A stretch of 64,000 nt of DNA from CAZLYK01 sp964563495 (GCA_964563495.1 CAZLYK010000007.1:5719-69718), one strand, 5' to 3'. Counted from the first letter of the stretch, positions 29,997 through 40,487 are shown. Notes: generated by a model from the sequence alone, not told the origin. Numbers and translations: made by a program.

Positions 29997-30587
29997 ATGC
30001 CTGCTCTACCAAACATTCCAGAAGCTGAATTGCTCGATGCTCTGCGAGTAGCGATAAAAAACTCACCTCAAATCTATTCCGATATCGCCAGGATGCTCCA
30101 GGATATCTGCGATCATCCGGAGGCTCACTGGGTACATCCCATCTATGTCGCCGGCCTCAGCGATCTGACGTCGAAGAGCGGTTTGAACGAGGCTCAAATC
30201 GCCGGCTGGCGTTACCTGGCACGGATGGAGGGCAACCGCAACTACGGGGTCGAGCTCGAACTGAAATCTGAAAAGGGCGATTATACTTTCGCCGAATTGG
30301 ATAAGGGCCCGTTTCTCGACGGCATGTTCAAGGTGCTCGAAGATGAAGATATCTCGGGAAAGATTGCTGCCGGCTTGCTCAAACCGGCGGTTTTGAGAAT
30401 CAACGCTATGGGCGTGTTTGCAGTCTGGTTGCGCGCGGAAAAGCCGTCGAAAGAGATTATCATCGTCATGCCGCCGGCGCCTTCATACCTGGAACCCTGG
30501 CCGGCCAGATATACGGTCAAACGGTTTCAGACCATTTTGAGTGGAGCAGTAAAGCGCAGGATGAAAGCGGGCGATAACCGTGTGTAG
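29997..30587 (+). CDS. unknown protein between the cysteine protease and the Lys-rich gene
   Basis: The 196-residue product has a helical N-terminal half (LLDALRVAIKNSPQIYSDIA) and a mixed C-terminal half with VMPPAPSYLEPWPARYTVKR. No signal peptide or known domain is recognised. It starts 22 nt after the protease gene. Its order in a run with two proteases suggests a partner or substrate role; this is inference only. Confidence 0.75.
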   Translation: MPALPNIPEAELLDALRVAIKNSPQIYSDIARMLQDICDHPEAHWVHPIYVAGLSDLTSKSGLNEAQIAGWRYLARMEGNRNYGVELELKSEKGDYTFAELDKGPFLDGMFKVLEDEDISGKIAAGLLKPAVLRINAMGVFAVWLRAEKPSKEIIIVMPPAPSYLEPWPARYTVKRFQTILSGAVKRRMKAGDNRV

Positions 30588-30669
30588 CTTTGCTGCCGAT
30601 GCCGGAAGAGCCGGATCCGAACTTACCGACCACGTTGTTTTACCAGACCAACAAAAAGGAGAATCGATT

Positions 30670-30885
30670 ATGGCTGCCAAGAAAAGTCCGAGTAAGAAAG
30701 CCAAGCAGGCCGCGAAGAAACCTGTGAAAAAAGCCGGCAAGAAGCCCGCAAAGAAGCCGGCGAAGAAGCCGGCGAAGAAAGCTGCAGTCAAACAAACGCC
30801 CCTCGCACCCCGAGCGATGAGCTCTGATCAGGGCGGCGGCGGCGCCGAAGGCGCAAGTTCGACGAGCGGCGGAAGCGGCGGTTGA
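30670..30885 (+). CDS. small Lys/Ala/Pro-rich protein with Gly/Ser-rich tail
   Basis: The 71-residue product begins at ATG 30670, with AAAGGAG about 10 nt upstream. Residues 1-43 are Lys/Ala/Pro repeats (KKPAKKPAKKPAKK), encoded by a 12-bp tandem, like histone H1-like bacterial proteins. The tail SSDQGGGGAEGASSTSGGSGG is flexible and neutral. It could bind nucleic acid, or be a small substrate for the neighbouring proteases. It overlaps nothing; the CHAT gene starts 24 nt later. Confidence 0.7.
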   Translation: MAAKKSPSKKAKQAAKKPVKKAGKKPAKKPAKKPAKKAAVKQTPLAPRAMSSDQGGGGAEGASSTSGGSGG

Positions 30886-30909
30886 CCATCCTCAAATTCT
30901 CTGTCCTTC

Positions 30910-33900
30910 ATGATCAAGACCAAACCGACCAGACAGAAACCAACGAAACAGGCGAAAAGAGGCCTCTTTTCGCCTGTTTCGTTGGTTTTGGCCTGTCTCC
31001 TCGTCTCTCAGTCCCCACCCATATCAGCCCTCCCACAGAGAACGGCGGAATCCGAGGAATTGAAGGTGGGCAGGCCGATACTGCGAATATTGTCTGGAGG
31101 TGAAAAGCACACATATCGGGTGTTTCTGGAAACCGGTCAATATCTGCGCGTGGTGGCGGACCAGCGGGGCATCGATATCGAGTTGCGTATCTTCGGGCCT
31201 CAGGGACAAAAACTGGTTGAGATGGACAGTCCGAACAATACACAAGGACCGGAGAGCGCTGCGGTGATTACGGAGCAGGCCGGAGATCATCGCATCGAAA
31301 TAGTCTGCCTGGCAAAAGGAGCGCCGAAAGGACAGTACCAAGTCAGGATAGAGGCGAGCCGGGCGCCGACTGAGCAGGATCGACAGTGGATATTGGCGCA
31401 GAGCGCATACACGGAAGGGCAACAACTGCTCACGCAGGGCACGGCCGAATCCCGGCGAAAATCTATCGATAAATACCAGGAAGCGCTCGTCAACTGGCGG
31501 GCGGCGGGAGATCAGGTCATGGAAGCACATGCCCTCCTCTGCCTGGGGGCCTCGTGGCGCGGATTGGGTCAACTGCAAAAATCGCTCGACTGCTACGGTC
31601 AGGCTCTTGAACTACAACGGATCGGAGAAGGGCGACGCGAGGAAGCCTACACCTTATTCACCATCGGGGTTGTTTACAGTGATTTGGGTGAACCGCAAAA
31701 ATCGCTTGATTACTATGGCCGGGCGCTCTCACAGCAGCGGGCGATGGCGGATATAGACGCCGAGGCCCAGACGCTCGGGAGCATGGGCGTGGCTTACTTT
31801 TCGTTGGGGGATATCCACAAGGCGTTGGATTATCAGAGCGATGCCCTCACGGTCTGGCAAAAGATCAATTCCCGCCCACAGGAAGCCCTGACGCTCCATA
31901 ACATCGGGAGGGTTTATGAAGTTATCGGCGAGTTTCAAAAGGCCCTGGAGCGATACCTGCAAGCGCTTGACTTAAACCGAGCGTTACGGGATCGCAAGGG
32001 TGAGGCGGAAGAACTCAACAGCATCGGCCATGTCAACCTCCTCCTGGGCGAATGGACAAAGGCCCTGAATTATTACAACCAGGCTCTCTCGATCTGGCGA
32101 GCGACGGGGGATCACCGCAGAGAAGCCATCACGCTCAGCAACATGGGGCGGGCCTATGCATCACTGGATGAGACGACAAAGGCATTGGAACGCTATCAAG
32201 CGGCGCTCAAGCTTCACCGCGAGGTGGGGAACCGCCTCGGTGAAGCCGTCACCATCGAGAAGATCGGCGAGCTATACGCGGCATTGGCCGACCCAAGGAA
32301 AGCCCTCGAATCTTACGAACAGGCGCTGCAGCTTCGACGCGCGACGGGAGATCGAGGGGGAGAAGCAAGTTCACTGTCCAATATCGGCCTCCTTTACACG
32401 TCGCTCGGTGATTCAGAGAACGCCATGGGATATCTCAGCCGGTCTTTGAATCTTTTTCAGGCGGTTAGAGATCGTCGCGGCGAAGCCAAGGCGCTCTATG
32501 GCGTCGCCCGCGTGGAGCGTCTTCGCGGAAACCTGGTTGAATCCCGGCGACAGATCGATCAGGCGATCGCTCTCTCCGAAGCCGTGCGCGCCGACGCCGG
32601 CGGGCAACAATTGCGCGCATCCTATCTCGCTTCGGTTCGGCGCTACTACGAGTTCAACATCGATTTGCTCATGCAACTGCATCAAGCCAGACCGGCCGAA
32701 GGTTTCGATGCGATTGCCTTACAAGCCAGCGAGCGTGCCCGCGCCCGTGGTCTGATCGAGATGCTCGCTGAAGCCGGCGGAAACATTCGTCAAGGCGTGG
32801 ATGCAACGCTGCTTGAACGCGAGAGTAACCTGGTCCAACAGCTCAACGCCAAAGCGCAGCGTCTCACCCAGCGCAATCTGCCGGAACAGCTTGCCGCGTT
32901 AAAACAGGAGATCACTCTGCTCGAGACCGAATACGAACAAACGCAGGCCGCGATCCGAAAAACCAGCCCGCGTTACGCGGCAATCACCCAACCCCAGCCG
33001 TTGAGCCTCGGTCAAATTCAGCAACAATTGGATAGCGAGACATTGCTGCTCGAATACTCACTCGGCGCCGAGCGCAGTTTTCTCTGGGCGATCACAAACG
33101 ATTCTCTCGCCACCTATGAATTGCCCGGAGAAGAGCAGATCAAGCAATCGGCAACCCGGGTTTACAACTTTTTGACGGCGCGCAGCCTCGTCCGAAAAGG
33201 TGAGACATGGCAGCAGAGGCAGGCGCGGATCATTCAAGCCGAAGCGCAACTGCCGGCAGCCGCCGGGACGTTGAGCAAAATGGTGCTTGGCCCGGTCGTC
33301 GCGCATTTGGGCGATCGGCGCCTGGTGGTCGTTGCCGATGGTGCGTTGCAATACATTCCTTTTGCAATCTTGCCGAAGCCGGGTCACGACTCAGCGCCTC
33401 CCTTGATTGTCGATCACGAAATCATCGTGCTGCCGTCGGTCTCGGCGCTCGCCGTCCAACGTCGCGAACTGGCCGCCCGCCGCCCGGCGCCGAAGATGCT
33501 GGCGGTGATAGCCGATCCTGTCTTCAGTCGCAATGACGAGCGGGTCAGAGCCGGCAAATCTGCCCCCAGACTTAAAGTCCCGACTGACCGGATCGCGACC
33601 GGGCGCAGGATTGAGCACGAGGAAGAAAAATCCGGGTTGACCATCGGGGGGTTCTCAATCCCCCGCTTGCCGTTCACTCGCCGGGAAGCGGATCGCATCC
33701 TGGCTTTTGCCCCGGGCGAAAATCTGAAAGCGTTGGGCTATCAGGCCAATCGAGCGATTGCGACCAGCGCCGAGCTGAGCCGCTATCGTTACCTGCACTT
33801 CGCCACCCACGGCCTGCTCGACAGCGAACGCCCCGGTCTCTCAGCGCTTGTCCTCTCCCTGGTTGACGAAGAGGGCAAGCCGCAGGACGGGTTCCTCCGT

Positions 33901-34233
33901 GCACACGAAATTTACAACCTCAACCTGCCCGCCGAGCTGGTGGTCTTGAGCGCGTGTCAGACGGGGTTGGGCAAAGAGATCAGGGGCGAAGGACTGGTCG
34001 GATTGACGCGAGGGTTTATGTACGCCGGGGCGGCGCGGGTGGTCGTCAGCTTGTGGAATGTCAACGACGAGGCGACGTCGGAACTGATGGCCAATTTTTA
34101 TCAGAAGATGCTCAGGCAGGGTCAGCGGCCGGCGGCGGCGATGCGTGCGGCGCAGGTTGAGATGTTGAAGGCGAAACAATGGCAGGCGCCTTACTATTGG
34201 GCTGCTTTTGTTTTACAGGGAGAATGGAGGTAG
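30910..34233 (+). CDS. exported TPR-CHAT caspase-like protease
   Basis: The 1107-residue product has a signal peptide (basic start, then LFSPVSLVLACLLVSQ), a beta-rich domain (about 50-150), at least ten TPR-like repeats (about 160-620; e.g. KSLDYYGRALSQQRAMADID, KALDYQSDALTVWQKINSRP), a coiled stretch, and a C-terminal CHAT domain. The caspase-type dyad is His967 in HFATHGLLD and Cys1016 in LSACQTGLG. TPRs likely sense a partner and control the protease. A perfect 52-bp palindrome (30937-30988) covers codons about 10-26. No clear ribosome site precedes ATG 30910. Confidence 0.9.
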   Translation: MIKTKPTRQKPTKQAKRGLFSPVSLVLACLLVSQSPPISALPQRTAESEELKVGRPILRILSGGEKHTYRVFLETGQYLRVVADQRGIDIELRIFGPQGQKLVEMDSPNNTQGPESAAVITEQAGDHRIEIVCLAKGAPKGQYQVRIEASRAPTEQDRQWILAQSAYTEGQQLLTQGTAESRRKSIDKYQEALVNWRAAGDQVMEAHALLCLGASWRGLGQLQKSLDCYGQALELQRIGEGRREEAYTLFTIGVVYSDLGEPQKSLDYYGRALSQQRAMADIDAEAQTLGSMGVAYFSLGDIHKALDYQSDALTVWQKINSRPQEALTLHNIGRVYEVIGEFQKALERYLQALDLNRALRDRKGEAEELNSIGHVNLLLGEWTKALNYYNQALSIWRATGDHRREAITLSNMGRAYASLDETTKALERYQAALKLHREVGNRLGEAVTIEKIGELYAALADPRKALESYEQALQLRRATGDRGGEASSLSNIGLLYTSLGDSENAMGYLSRSLNLFQAVRDRRGEAKALYGVARVERLRGNLVESRRQIDQAIALSEAVRADAGGQQLRASYLASVRRYYEFNIDLLMQLHQARPAEGFDAIALQASERARARGLIEMLAEAGGNIRQGVDATLLERESNLVQQLNAKAQRLTQRNLPEQLAALKQEITLLETEYEQTQAAIRKTSPRYAAITQPQPLSLGQIQQQLDSETLLLEYSLGAERSFLWAITNDSLATYELPGEEQIKQSATRVYNFLTARSLVRKGETWQQRQARIIQAEAQLPAAAGTLSKMVLGPVVAHLGDRRLVVVADGALQYIPFAILPKPGHDSAPPLIVDHEIIVLPSVSALAVQRRELAARRPAPKMLAVIADPVFSRNDERVRAGKSAPRLKVPTDRIATGRRIEHEEEKSGLTIGGFSIPRLPFTRREADRILAFAPGENLKALGYQANRAIATSAELSRYRYLHFATHGLLDSERPGLSALVLSLVDEEGKPQDGFLRAHEIYNLNLPAELVVLSACQTGLGKEIRGEGLVGLTRGFMYAGAARVVVSLWNVNDEATSELMANFYQKMLRQGQRPAAAMRAAQVEMLKAKQWQAPYYWAAFVLQGEWR
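30937..30988 (+). repeat. perfect 52-bp palindrome in the 5' coding region of the CHAT gene
   Basis: Arms 30937-30962 and 30963-30988 are exact reverse complements over 26 nt with no spacer (core GAAAAGAGGCCTCTTTTC). It lies within the signal-peptide coding region. In mRNA it would form a very stable hairpin starting 27 nt after the start codon; in DNA it could extrude a cruciform. Confidence 0.9.
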
Positions 34234-34359
34234 AATAAACTGCTTTTTAATAATCCCCCCAACGTGGCTCTTTTTGAGTTACGCCATAGCCATGGCGAAC
34301 TTTTTGGTCTTCCGCTACGGGAAGCGATCTCAATTTGAAACGAAGGAAGGGATAGGACG

Positions 34360-34599
34360 ATGAAATGGGAATACCGAACGGTGGATTGGGGTGAGATACG
34401 CAAAATCGGCTCGCGCATCACAGGAGAGGATTTCATCGACGCCAATGTCGATGCGGGATTGAACTCGCTAGGTCAGGAAGGGTGGGACTTGGTCAGCGTC
34501 TATGTTGACGGCTTTGCCATGCATCGCAGCAACAAAGGCGAAGAGTTGCTCGCCAGCAGCCGCTACGTCAAATACACCTTTAAGCGGCCGATCGGCTGA
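34360..34599 (+). CDS. small DUF4177-like protein
   Basis: The 79-residue product starts MKWEYRTVDWGEIRKIG and has LNSLGQEGWDLVSVYVDG and a VKYTFKRP end. The WEY...LGxxGWxLVSV...FKRP pattern resembles DUF4177, a family of small proteins of unknown role. GAAGGAAGGG lies near the start. It is separate from the CHAT gene by 126 bp. Confidence 0.65.
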   Translation: MKWEYRTVDWGEIRKIGSRITGEDFIDANVDAGLNSLGQEGWDLVSVYVDGFAMHRSNKGEELLASSRYVKYTFKRPIG

Positions 34600-34641
34600 T
34601 AGACAAGGGGCGGGATTGGGAGCTAGGCCGGAGACGATTGC

Positions 34642-34929
34642 TCAATCCTGCTCCTTTTGATGGTTAATCATCTCCTTGATATCGGCGAAGAGGATCTTAG
34701 TGATGGTGCCGTCAGCGCTGAGAATCTTGACCGCCGGCTTGCTGAATGGCTGGGTGCTTCGTAGATTATCGATCTTTCCACGAAACCTCTTCCCGTCATT
34801 GGTCACGATCTCGACGTCGTCGCTTTCGAGCATGCCCTGCAACTTCTCCATCATGGTAAAAAAGTCGTTCACTGCTTCAATGCCCTCCTCAATCTCAAAA
34901 TTCCGTAAAATCCTCTTGACCCTGCTCAT
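34642..34929 (-). CDS. small hypothetical protein
   Basis: The 95-residue product has a helical first half (RILRNFEIEEGIEAVNDFFT) and a beta-rich second half (DDVEIVTNDGKRFRGKIDNL, AVKILSADGTITKILFADIK). No domain is recognised and the start region is plausible. It lies between the DUF4177-like gene and the CPBP protease gene, on the CPBP strand. Confidence 0.6.
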   Translation of the reverse strand: MSRVKRILRNFEIEEGIEAVNDFFTMMEKLQGMLESDDVEIVTNDGKRFRGKIDNLRSTQPFSKPAVKILSADGTITKILFADIKEMINHQKEQD

Positions 34930-34965
34930 GTCGTGACACTTTTCTAGGATTTCGCCGGCGGTATC

Positions 34966-35871
34966 TCAAGACAACCCCAGCCATTGGCAGACATGTGTGA
35001 GCGATGCCGGCGCCGGGGTCTTATCCACAATTTTATCCGCATCGAACAACAACGCAACCGCCTGGACTCCATTGTAGACCAGATGGGTCGCGACACACGG
35101 CAGCAACTTCCCGGTCACCGAGCGAACCAGTGTCAGGACGAGGCTGAGCGTCAGGATTGCCGTGATCGCGGCATAACTGCCCCAATATTGCGGGACGTGG
35201 ACCAGCGCGAAAAGGAATGTCGCCACGGCGACTCCCGGGACCTTGCCCCAGATGCGCTCGACGCCGGAATAGAGGACGCCCCGATAGACCACCTCTTCAA
35301 CGAGAGGTGCGGTCAGCACCGCCAGCGCCGCCACCAGGACGCGGACGGAAGTCCCCATCTTCAATAATTTTTCCAGATCGGTCTCTTTGTGAGGCAGGAT
35401 CTTTTCGAGCAGCAGGGCGACTCCCATCATGAGAAAAGCCAGGGCGACGGCGTGAACCCATTTGAACTGGGGATGCCAGCTCCATCCGAGCGATTGCCAG
35501 AATGGTCTTTTTCCACGCCCCGTCACGATCAACCAGCAGACGAGCAGCGTCAGCAGATGAGCCGGAAAAGTTGAGACAATCGAAAGCACCACCACCAGCC
35601 AGTCGAGCTCGAAAGTCTTGGGAACCTGCCCCGTTTTACCGATCTTGATGAAGAGGTAGACGATGATTGCGAGCACCTGAAAACCGAGGAGCAGGACCAC
35701 GCTCAACACCCAGGCGAGCAATCCGGACCAGACTCCCCACCATTTCTCTTGCGGTGCCGGCGGTGGAGCAAAACTGTATGAACAAAATGGGCAGGCTTGA
35801 GCGACCATCGCCTGATCGAGCGCGTTGCCGCAGTTCGGACAATAATGTGTGGTTGTCGAAATTGCGTCCAT
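34966..35871 (-). CDS. CPBP-family intramembrane protease with N-terminal zinc ribbon
   Basis: The 301-residue membrane protein starts at ATG 35871. A zinc ribbon (HYCPNCGNALDQ...ACPFCSYSF) precedes about seven hydrophobic segments. The CPBP glutamate motif is APLVEEVVYRGVLY, and later His motifs are FALVHVPQYWGSY and VATHLVYNGVQAVAL. The family contains CAAX-type and bacteriocin-immunity-type proteases; the substrate is unknown. The zinc ribbon may recruit a partner in the cytoplasm. Confidence 0.88.
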   Translation of the reverse strand: MDAISTTTHYCPNCGNALDQAMVAQACPFCSYSFAPPPAPQEKWWGVWSGLLAWVLSVVLLLGFQVLAIIVYLFIKIGKTGQVPKTFELDWLVVVLSIVSTFPAHLLTLLVCWLIVTGRGKRPFWQSLGWSWHPQFKWVHAVALAFLMMGVALLLEKILPHKETDLEKLLKMGTSVRVLVAALAVLTAPLVEEVVYRGVLYSGVERIWGKVPGVAVATFLFALVHVPQYWGSYAAITAILTLSLVLTLVRSVTGKLLPCVATHLVYNGVQAVALLFDADKIVDKTPAPASLTHVCQWLGLS

Positions 35872-36947
35872 GATCTGGCGACCACCTCTCAGCTGATTCA
35901 ATCACCTCGAAGAATGTCCGACCAGCTGCCGGCTGATCGGAGAGCGCGTGCCGCGCTCTTCATTGTTTCAGGGCGAAAAAGCCTGGGAATGCGGACGTCC
36001 CGCCCGCGTTCGAGGGCTAGAGCGGCCCCTGCTTGCTCAGAATAATCGTCTCGCGATAAGTTGCATAAGTCGGACGGCCGTTGAGCCTGGCAGGATTGAA
36101 CCGGTATTGCCTGAAGGCTTCGATCGCCCTCGGATTGAGCGCCGGGTCGGGCGTATCGAGCACGCGGACATTGGTCACCTGCCCCTCGGGCGTGACTATT
36201 CCTTCGAGCGTGATCGAGCCTTTGACCTGAGCGCCGGGGGCGAACTTCAACGGGGCGCGATTGGTGATCGCCGGGATGATAAAAGTATCGCTTTCACCCA
36301 GCTCGACCTTTGAACCGAACTGATCGGTCGGGCGCGAAATTTCCGAAGGCTTGTTCTGCAGGCTCCTCGCGGTTTGCACCGCCGGGGTGATGGTCAGGAG
36401 AAGCGCGCTCTTTTCCGGTGTCCGTTCGACGCCGTTCGGGCCTTTAAATTCGCGCGAGCCGAACTCTCCCTGCCCACCGCGCAGCATGACCGTTTCATAA
36501 CTGTTCGCCGTCACACTCTTGACCTCGAGCAGGACCTGGCCGTCAAAAGTCACGGTGATATCGAAGGTCACATCATTCCTGGTGATAATCCGCGGCAAAA
36601 TCGTGAAGGTCAATTGCCGGTCGTTGACCGGCTGTGAATCGGTGAAGCCCTCGCCTTCGCGCAGCCCGATCGTCCGGACGTGGCGGACCTTCAACCCTTC
36701 AGCGCCGTAATTGCGCGTGATGTAATCAATCTCTTCTTCCGGGGTCGACGCGGTAATCTTGAGCGTATTGACTTTGGAGAAATCTTTCGAGCGGGTATCA
36801 TCGAATTGATAGATGGCGATTGTCATCCCCACGCCGTAATCGTTCTTTCGCAGCAACTGGGCCTGCGCGTAAGGCGCCGATGCGGCGACGATCATGGCGA
36901 TAGCCGAAACAAACAATAAACCGCCCACCCCGCGTCGAAGCGAATGC

Positions 36948-37820
<873 letters not shown>

Positions 37821-37826
37821 ACTCGC

Positions 37827-38573
37827 TCATCTCTCTTTCCAGAGCCAGATTCCGCCCATCAGCCCAAGCTCGTTCGGAACGACCTCGACATCCAGCGGTA
37901 GCTTGAAGCTGATGTATTCCGCGTTCCCCCCGCCCAGATAGAGCCGGTCGAAGTTCGTCATAATTCGCCACCATTTGATCGCTCTGACCAGGCGGCGGTT
38001 CCAGCGGCGTTTGCCGATCTCCAGGAAAGCACGGTTGCCGAGCTGTTCTTCAAAAGTTTGGTCATTACGAAAGGGGATATGACCGAGTTCCAGGTGCGGC
38101 GCGAGGCGTCCATCCTCAAACAACCCGCTGCCGACACCAGTGCCGAGAGTGATCACCAGCTCTATGCCCTTCCCCCTGATCGCCGCAAGCCCCTGCATAT
38201 CGGCGTCGTTGATCACTCTGACCGGCTTGTTGAATTGTTTCTCGAGAGCCTTCTCCAGATCGAATCCGGGCCACGATCTGCGGCATAGATTGACCGCACC
38301 CAGGACCTTGCCCTTACGAACGACTCCCGGAAATCCGACCGAAACCCGGTCGAAGACGGGCAATTGCGTGACCAATAGATTGAGCGCCGGCAGCAAGGCT
38401 TCAGGCGGGCAGGGCTTGGGCGTATTGATCCGCACCCGGTCGGCGATCATGCCGCCCCTTTCGTCGAGAATTGCAGCCTTCAACCGTGATCCGCCAACGT
38501 CGATCGCTAATGTCTTCGGACCTCTGGCCCGGTATCCGCCTGATTTGACCGCTCTTTTCTTAACTGCCGGCAT
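37827..38573 (-). CDS. ROK-family sugar kinase, polyphosphate glucokinase-like
   Basis: The 248-residue protein has the ASKHA phosphate motif LAIDVGGSRLKAAILDE, VGFPGVVRKGKVLGAVNL, NDADMQGLAAIRGKG and TLGTGVGSGLFEDGRLAPHL, the last fitting polyphosphate glucokinases. It would phosphorylate glucose or a related sugar with polyphosphate or ATP; donor is inferred. ATG 38573 (PAVKKRAVK) is preferred over the longer frame to 38630, which runs into repeat sequence. Confidence 0.8.
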   Translation of the reverse strand: MPAVKKRAVKSGGYRARGPKTLAIDVGGSRLKAAILDERGGMIADRVRINTPKPCPPEALLPALNLLVTQLPVFDRVSVGFPGVVRKGKVLGAVNLCRRSWPGFDLEKALEKQFNKPVRVINDADMQGLAAIRGKGIELVITLGTGVGSGLFEDGRLAPHLELGHIPFRNDQTFEEQLGNRAFLEIGKRRWNRRLVRAIKWWRIMTNFDRLYLGGGNAEYISFKLPLDVEVVPNELGLMGGIWLWKER

Positions 38574-38600
38574 GGCGTACTCTACTTGCCTCCTCTGAAA

Positions 38601-38728
38601 AACCTGGGTACGCGGGCGCCCCGCCCGCACAGGTTGATGATCAGTCTCTTCGCCGGAACATGCGGGCGGGGCGCCCGCATGGGTTGATGATCAGTTACAT
38701 GCGGGCGAGACGCCCGCGTACCCAGGTT
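38601..38728. repeat. dispersed GCGGGCG-type repeat with 18-bp inverted ends
   Basis: AACCTGGGTACGCGGGCG (38601-38618) and its reverse complement (38711-38728) bracket a region with two direct copies of GGTTGATGATCAGT. Related G/C-rich words occur at 35970-36010. This is a dispersed non-coding repeat between the glucokinase-like gene and a divergent gene. Confidence 0.6.
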
Positions 38729-38796
38729 GGATTGATCATTCTGGAAATATAACTGAAGTCAATGACGATTGCGAAGGGATTAGCAAGGAGAAGGGG

Positions 38797-40005
38797 ATGC
38801 TCAGAAAGTTGTTTTTTACCGTGCTCGTGCTGACAGCCCTGGCGCAATCGGCGCAGCAGGCCCAAACACAGCAGCCATCGACCAGACCGAATCCACCGGC
38901 TCAGGCCACTCAAGCCGCTCAGGCCGCCGATCACGCGGCTCCCTCTCGAACCATGGAGAGCTCGCTCACGGCCGGGCAGTTCGCTGAACTGATCGACAAA
39001 TTCTCCGAGCCCAACGGCTACTTTGACACCGACAACCTCATCTCGAACGAGTCCTCTTATCTGCACGTCCTGGGTAAAATGCGCCAGATGAAGGTCACTG
39101 GCGGCGCGTATATCGGCGTCGGCCCCGATCAGAGCTTCTCTTATATCGCACAGATTCGGCCGAAGATCGCCTTTATCGTCGATATTCGACGCGACAATTT
39201 ACTCCAGCACCTGCTCTTCAAATCGCTCTTTGCGCTCTCGCGAAACCGAATCGAGTATCTTTGCCTGCTCTTCGGCAAACCCGCGCCGGCCGACTTGAAA
39301 TCGTGGGAATCGAGCAGTGTCCTGGAGATAACCAGCTATCTCGATAAGGCCCCGGCAAAGAAAGAGCTCTTTGACGCCTCTTCAGCCCGAATCCAGGCCA
39401 GAGTTAAAAGCTTCGGCCTCAAGCTTGAAGAGTCGGAGCTGGCGACGATAACCCGCATTCACCAGGCCTTCTTCGACGCCGGTCTCGATCTGAAATTCAC
39501 CAGCCGCAATCGACCGCCGCGTTACTATTACCCGAACTATCGCGATCTGCTGCTGGAGAAAGATCTGACCGGCAAGCACGGTAACTACCTGGCCAATGAG
39601 GACGATTTCCAATTCTTGAAAAACCTGGAAGAGCGCAACCAGGTCATCCCGCTGGTCGGCAATCTGGCGGGCAGTCAAACGATCAAGAGTATCGCACAAT
39701 ACCTCAAGCAGCGTGGGGAGCGAGTCTCGGCGTTTTACACGTCGAATGTCGAGTTTTATCTCATGCGCGAGGATGATTTCGATCGCTTTGCCGAGAATGT
39801 CGGCCGGCTGCCGCGCGATGAGCGTAGCCTGATCATCCGCAGTTATTTCAACGGCACCTGGGGATATCCGCACCCACAATCGGTCGTGGGATACTACAGC
39901 ACCCAACTCCTGCAGACTTTCGAGAGCTTCGTCAGGGAATACGCGGCCGGCGGCTTACGATCATACACCGACATCGTCAGCAAGCACTCTCTTGAACTGC
40001 GTTGA
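38797..40005 (+). CDS. secreted protein with methyltransferase-like fold segment, unknown function
   Basis: The 402-residue product has a signal peptide (MLRKLFFTVLVLTALAQSA) and a Gln/Ala/Pro-rich linker to about residue 50. GGAYIGVGPDQSFSYIAQIR, followed by KIAFIVDIRRDNLLQHLLFK, resembles the SAM-binding region of Rossmann-like methyltransferases, and FYTSNVEFYLMREDDF is also conserved-looking. It may belong to a family with Leptospira LIC_10091-like members, which I cannot verify. Catalytic role is unknown. Confidence 0.75.
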   Translation: MLRKLFFTVLVLTALAQSAQQAQTQQPSTRPNPPAQATQAAQAADHAAPSRTMESSLTAGQFAELIDKFSEPNGYFDTDNLISNESSYLHVLGKMRQMKVTGGAYIGVGPDQSFSYIAQIRPKIAFIVDIRRDNLLQHLLFKSLFALSRNRIEYLCLLFGKPAPADLKSWESSSVLEITSYLDKAPAKKELFDASSARIQARVKSFGLKLEESELATITRIHQAFFDAGLDLKFTSRNRPPRYYYPNYRDLLLEKDLTGKHGNYLANEDDFQFLKNLEERNQVIPLVGNLAGSQTIKSIAQYLKQRGERVSAFYTSNVEFYLMREDDFDRFAENVGRLPRDERSLIIRSYFNGTWGYPHPQSVVGYYSTQLLQTFESFVREYAAGGLRSYTDIVSKHSLELR

Positions 40006-40020
40006 GTAATTCAGGTTGGA

Positions 40021-40461
40021 ATGCCCTGCCGGCTACTTGGAAAAAGTTCCAGCTTATCGCAGAATGAGCTCGTGAAGGTGAGGTCCTGGAAATCCAGATG
40101 CTATATCGCGGGGGGTTTCGTCTGCGTCGGGTTGGGGGTGTTGGGAATTCCCACCCCGCTCTTGCCGACGACTCCGTTTCTTCTGTTGGCGGCATTCTTA
40201 TTTATGCGCGGCAGCGAGCGTTGGCATAACTGGCTGATGACGCACCGCACTCTCAGCCCTTATATCATCGCTTTTCGCAACAAACGCGGTCTGACGCGCG
40301 AGCAGAAATGGCGGATCGCCGGGCTGGTCACCCTGACCCTGCTGGTCACGGGAGCGTTTTCTCCGGTCTGGATCGGCAAACTCCTCGCCGTTTTCATCTG
40401 GCTTTCGAGCATGCTCTTCCTCTACTTCAGCCGTTCAGCCGGGAATCAGCATTCATTATGA
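40021..40461 (+). CDS. DUF454/YbaN-family inner membrane protein
   Basis: The 146-residue protein has GVLGIPTPLLPTTPFLLLAA, FMRGSERWHNWLMTHRTLSP and two further hydrophobic segments, the pattern of DUF454/YbaN small membrane proteins of unknown function. ATG 40021 is used; GTG 40072 or 40078 are alternatives, since residues 1-18 are unlike the family. The next gene starts about 26 nt later. Confidence 0.8.
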   Translation: MPCRLLGKSSSLSQNELVKVRSWKSRCYIAGGFVCVGLGVLGIPTPLLPTTPFLLLAAFLFMRGSERWHNWLMTHRTLSPYIIAFRNKRGLTREQKWRIAGLVTLTLLVTGAFSPVWIGKLLAVFIWLSSMLFLYFSRSAGNQHSL

Positions 40462-40487
40462 AATTACAGCTACCTTGGAGAATCCCT

